Shown here piece after piece: positions 61,516 through 64,000 of a DNA stretch of 64,000 nt. The stretch comes from Litchfieldella rifensis (GTDB lineage Bacteria > Pseudomonadota > Gammaproteobacteria > Pseudomonadales > Halomonadaceae). Position numbers and translations under genes: made by a program. The stretch covers positions 1 through 64,000 of the forward strand of contig NZ_JBHRUG010000019.1 in assembly GCF_042646605.1 (NCBI RefSeq). The letters run 5' to 3'. Position 1 is the stretch's first letter, and every line of letters starts with the position of its first letter. Below the pieces are notes generated by a model. It saw only the letters and a program-made list of their open reading frames with translations, had not been told where the DNA came from and ran no database searches.

Positions 61516-62079
61516 ATGCCCATTGCTCCCAAGCTCGTGATTCTCGATCGTGACGGGGTGATCAATCTGGATTCGGACAATTACATCAAGTCACTCGACG
61601 AATGGGTTCCTTATCCCCAAGCCATCGCGGCTATCGGCCAACTCTGCCGAGCCGGTTGGACGGTCACCGTGGCCACCAATCAGTCGGGAATCGCCCGCGG
61701 CTATTATGACGAGAATACGCTGGCCGAAATGCACGAACGCCTGCACCAGCTTGTAGCAGCAACCGGCGGCGCCATCTCGGCTATCGCCTACTGCCCGCAC
61801 GGCCCCGATGATCAGTGCGACTGCCGCAAGCCCAAACCGGGGCTGCTGTTGGAGATCCAGCAGCGGCTTGGCCTGGAGAGCCTGCACGAAGCCTGGTTGG
61901 TTGGCGACAGCCTACGTGATCTGCAGGCCGGCAATGCCGTGGGCTGCCGTGTCGCGCTGGTGCGTACGGGGAAGGGCCTGGAAACGGAACAACGCCAGCA
62001 GGAGGAGCCTTTGGTGAGCGCACCGGTCTTCGATGATCTCGCTGCATTCACAACGTGGTTGCTAGCCACTACGGAATAG
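61516..62079 (+). CDS. gmhB: D-glycero-beta-D-manno-heptose 1,7-bisphosphate 7-phosphatase
   Basis: 187 residues. HAD-family phosphatase: KLVILDRDGVINLDSDNYIKS (DxD nucleophile), VATNQSGIARG, the zinc-binding CPHGPDDQCDCRKPKPG and LVGDSLRDLQAG. Third step of ADP-heptose synthesis, here about 4 kb from hldD and 12 kb from hldE, next to glyS as in pseudomonads. Its own terminator has been split by an insertion sequence. Confidence 0.95.
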   Translation: MPIAPKLVILDRDGVINLDSDNYIKSLDEWVPYPQAIAAIGQLCRAGWTVTVATNQSGIARGYYDENTLAEMHERLHQLVAATGGAISAIAYCPHGPDDQCDCRKPKPGLLLEIQQRLGLESLHEAWLVGDSLRDLQAGNAVGCRVALVRTGKGLETEQRQQEEPLVSAPVFDDLAAFTTWLLATTE

Positions 62080-62090
62080 AAAAAGCCGGC
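62080..62090. terminator. Left half of a split terminator (gmhB side)
   Basis: AAAAAGCCGGC immediately after the gmhB stop is the exact reverse complement of GCCGGCTTTTT at 63712-63722. Joined without the insertion sequence, they form an 11-bp stem with a 10-nt loop and T-runs on both strands, a bidirectional terminator for the convergent gmhB and gyrB. Confidence 0.8.
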
Positions 62091-62140
62091 GACTTGAGGC
62101 TGTGTGATAACCCCTCCCACAGCCTCAGAGGCGGCGAACA

Positions 62141-62175
62141 AAAAATGCCCCGGAGTCATCTTCGGGGCAATTTTC
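62141..62175 (-). terminator. Terminator downstream of the IS transposase
   Basis: On the minus strand TTGCCCCG, a 10-nt loop and CGGGGCA are followed by TTTTTT. It comes about 50 bp after the transposase stop and would block readthrough from the element, and from gyrB, into gmhB antisense. Confidence 0.65.
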
Positions 62176-62220
62176 GTTGAAGTGATGATAGAGTTGCCAA
62201 GAGTTGGGGGCTCTGAAGGC

Positions 62221-63635
62221 TCAACCGAGCCTTGCCAGCAGCCCCTTGACGCCAAGAATATTGATCGCCCGCATCAGGTTGTAGCTCAGTACGCCCAGAC
62301 TGTATTCGCTATGGGCGGAAGAGAGCCCCCAGCAGGTCAGTCGTCCCTTATTCAGTAAGCGCTTCAAGGTCGCGAAGGTAGGCTCCACAGTCGCCATGCG
62401 GTGGATCATTCGTTCGGGTGTCGCCTTCGCCTGTGCCTGCCTCAGCGCCTCTTCATGGAAGTGGCGGGTCACCCAGCGTCGGTCCGCCGTTGTGCAGCGA
62501 GCCTGTAACGGACACACGCTGCAGCCGGTGCGAGCGTATAGGTGCATCCGCTGCCGGGTGTTGATCGTCTTGTGGTGCAGCAATTTACCCGCCGGGCAGC
62601 GATAGGCATCCTCCTCCGCCAAGTAGGTAAAGTCGCTTTTTTGGAAGAACTCGCCTGCCCCCTGGTTGTTGACTGCCCTGTTCGGCGGGACGGCGACGTC
62701 CACTCCCTTCTCCTGGCTGCCCTTGATCTGCTCTCCATTAGAATAACCCGCATCGGCCACGACGGTTTCCAGTTCGCCCTCCAAAGCCTCCTGAGTGGCC
62801 GCCGCGGTCACCGGTTCCCGTTGCTGGTTGTCAGTCCTCGCCTGGGTCAGCTCATGATGCACCACCAGTTGGTACTCAGCATCGACGGCGTTCTGGGCGT
62901 TATACCCCACCACCATGCCTTCGCGCCCGGATTTCATCAGCCGGGCGTCCGGCTCGGTCCGGCAGGTCTGGATTGATCGTTATCCACCAGCGCCTTGAGT
63001 TCATCCTGGAGTTCGGATTTATGGGAATGCAAGTAAGCCAGGGCGTCGTTCACCTTGTCCCGATCCAGGTCGGTCTCCGTCTGCTGATCCGACTTGGCCA
63101 GCTCGCCCAGATAACGGGCGATCTTCTGCTCCAACTGACCCAGTTGCTTTTCCAGCTGCTTGCGGGTCACCGCCTGGTCCTTGCTCGCCGCCGCCTTGAA
63201 CTTGCTGCCATCAATGGCGACCAGGGGCCCGCTGACCAGTCCGGCTTGCTTGCAGAACAGGACGAACTGGCGGTACACCCGCTTTATCGCCTGGCCGTTG
63301 TCCTTGCGGAAGTCGGCAATCGTCTTGAAGTCCGGCGCCAGCTGCTTCATCAGCCACAGGACTTCCAAGTTGCGGTGGCATTCCTTTTCCAGGCGCCGGC
63401 TACTGCTGGTCTGGTTGAGGTAGGCGTAGAGATAGAGCTTGAGCAAATCACCCGGATGGTAGGGACGCCGGCCGGTGGCCGCCGTATGCGCCTTGTCGAA
63501 ACCCAGTTCGACCACGTCCAAGGAGTCCACAAAGGCATCGATCACCCGAACCGGGTGATCTTCCGGTACATACTCTTCGATACTGGGCGGGAGCAGTGAC
63601 GTTTGGCTGCGGGGCTGTCCTTGCAGGTGGCGCAT
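62221..63635 (-). pseudogene. IS1182-family transposase, frameshifted
   Basis: N-terminal part (62937-63635, 232 residues) starts MRHLQGQPRSQTSLLPPSIE and holds the DUF772 domain and the DDE-type segment PLVAIDGSKFKAAASKD. C-terminal part (62221-62937) holds KSGREGMVVGYNAQNAVD, VVADAGYSNGEQIKG, a C-x2-C cluster and VEPTFATLKRLLNKGRLTCWG. The intact reading would continue QTCRTEPDARLMKSGREG, but near 62975 (GATCAATCCAGACC on the minus strand) one base is missing relative to that frame, so part one ends in the wrong frame as SRPAGPSRTPG. No canonical slippery heptamer is seen there. Probably inactive unless the shift is a sequencing error. Confidence 0.85.
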
Positions 63636-63711
63636 AAAAAATAGCCGTGAACGGATGAGTTCACGACTATCTTGCCAGCTTAGAAGGCTGTTTTCACACA
63701 GCCTCGATTTG

Positions 63712-63722
63712 CCGGCTTTTTT
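63712..63722. terminator. Right half of a split terminator (gyrB side)
   Basis: GCCGGCTTTTT, partner of 62080-62090. It now follows the right end of the IS by 5 bp. Confidence 0.8.
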
Positions 63723-63750
63723 GGGCCTCCCCTCTTACAACCCACTTGAA

Positions 63751-63766
63751 TGTTTCACGTGAAACA
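63751..63766. promoter_or_regulatory. parS site 3 (perfect)
   Basis: TGTTTCACGTGAAACA, exact match, 34 bp downstream of the gyrB stop. With sites 1 and 2 it forms a cluster spanning 2.8 kb, of which 1.6 kb is the insertion sequence. Confidence 0.95.
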
Positions 63767-63800
63767 TCAAGCGAGCGGTCGCGTTCACACGCCTACCTCT

Positions 63801-64000
63801 TTACACGTCCAGGTTAGCCACTAGAGCGAAACGCTCGATGAAATCCCGGCGTGGTTCGACTTCATCCCCCATCAGGGTGTTGAACATCATGTCGGCCGCC
63901 ACCGCGTCTTCGATAGAGACCCGCAGCATGCGGCGGGTAGTCGGGTCCATGGTGGTCTCCCACAGCTGATCGGGGTTCATCTCGCCCAACCCCTTGTAGC
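63801..64000 (-). CDS. gyrB: DNA gyrase subunit B, C-terminal fragment (cut by window edge)
   Basis: The last 66 codons read YKGLGEMNPDQLWETTMDP, then TTRRMLRVSIEDAVAADMMFNTLMGDEVEPRRDFIERFALVANLDV and stop. The GLGEMN(P/A)xQLWETTMDP block and the final NLDV are diagnostic for GyrB rather than ParE. gyrB normally lies in dnaA-dnaN-recF-gyrB beside the origin, so the chromosome origin is expected a few kb beyond the right edge. Confidence 0.97.
   Translation of the reverse strand, partial: YKGLGEMNPDQLWETTMDPTTRRMLRVSIEDAVAADMMFNTLMGDEVEPRRDFIERFALVANLDV

Larger units (their letters stand above)
62096..63706 (-). mobile_element. IS1182-family insertion sequence
   Basis: About 1.6 kb, bounded by terminal inverted repeats GAGGCTGTGTGATAA (62096-62110) and, inverted, GAGGCTGTGTGAAAA (63692-63706), 14 of 15 identical. 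It carries one transposase on the minus strand, broken by a frameshift. No clear target-site duplication flanks it. A hairpin with T-run on the minus strand (TGCCCCG at 62146-62152, CGGGGCA at 62163-62169) sits after the transposase stop. It lies in the loop of the gmhB/gyrB terminator, between parS sites 2 and 3. Confidence 0.88.

Noticed and set aside
60908..63800. CRISPR-like spacing of the three TGTTTCACGTG repeats
   Set aside because: Only three copies, irregular spacing and genes between them; they are parS sites.
1..64000. tRNA or rRNA genes
   Set aside because: I looked for T-loop GTTCGA-type and acceptor-stem pairs in the intergenic spaces and saw none convincing; a tRNA-scanning program would settle this.

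Overview
The window looks like a piece of a high-GC gammaproteobacterial chromosome, most likely Halomonas or a close relative. This is judged from gene order and protein features only. The right end lies near the replication origin: the C-terminus of GyrB runs off the window, and three parS centromere sites occur within the last 3 kb, next to glyQS and gmhB. Two runs of N (17237-17246 and 32126-32201) are assembly gaps.

Region 1 (1-23981) is a purine/ureide catabolic island. Urate is oxidised by membrane-bound PuuD, and UraH and UraD carry it on to allantoin. A hydantoin/allantoin racemase and the PuuE allantoinase open the ring, and AllE and AllA release glyoxylate. Gcl, Hyi, GlxR, a type-2 glycerate kinase and pyruvate kinase (start only) then take glyoxylate to pyruvate. 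Xanthine dehydrogenase and allantoate amidohydrolase are not in the window. Transport is represented by three NCS1 permeases (two are a near-identical tandem pair), a YfcC-type carrier and a polar-amino-acid-type ABC transporter. Three regulators are present: GntR/FCD, IclR (AllR-like) and RpiR. Each can be matched to a repeated inverted-repeat motif upstream of relevant genes: TTGTATACAA-like for GntR, TGGAAA-N3-TTTCCA for IclR, and TGAAAC-N4-GTTTCA for RpiR.

Region 2 (24068-46465) is housekeeping. It holds pyrB, a four-helix membrane protein, ruvX-yqgE-tonB-gshB, a CvfB-like S1 protein, folD, a GYD protein, rsmE (5' end in a gap), secB, a rhodanese, gpmI, envC-like, ctpA, the ygfB-pepP-ubiH-ubiI operon, divergent zapA-6S RNA-fau, a 31-residue membrane microprotein with its own terminator, ilvA and rpiA.

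Region 3 (46470-57732) is an LPS inner-core cluster: waaA, hldE, a GT9 heptosyltransferase, a KdkA-type Kdo kinase, GT4, GT9 and GT2 glycosyltransferases, an OpgB-like phosphoglycerol transferase, waaF and hldD.

Region 4 (57891-64000) is origin-proximal: glyQ, glyS, parS, a small conserved-looking protein, parS, gmhB, an IS1182-type element with a frameshifted transposase inserted in the loop of the gmhB/gyrB terminator, a third parS, and gyrB.
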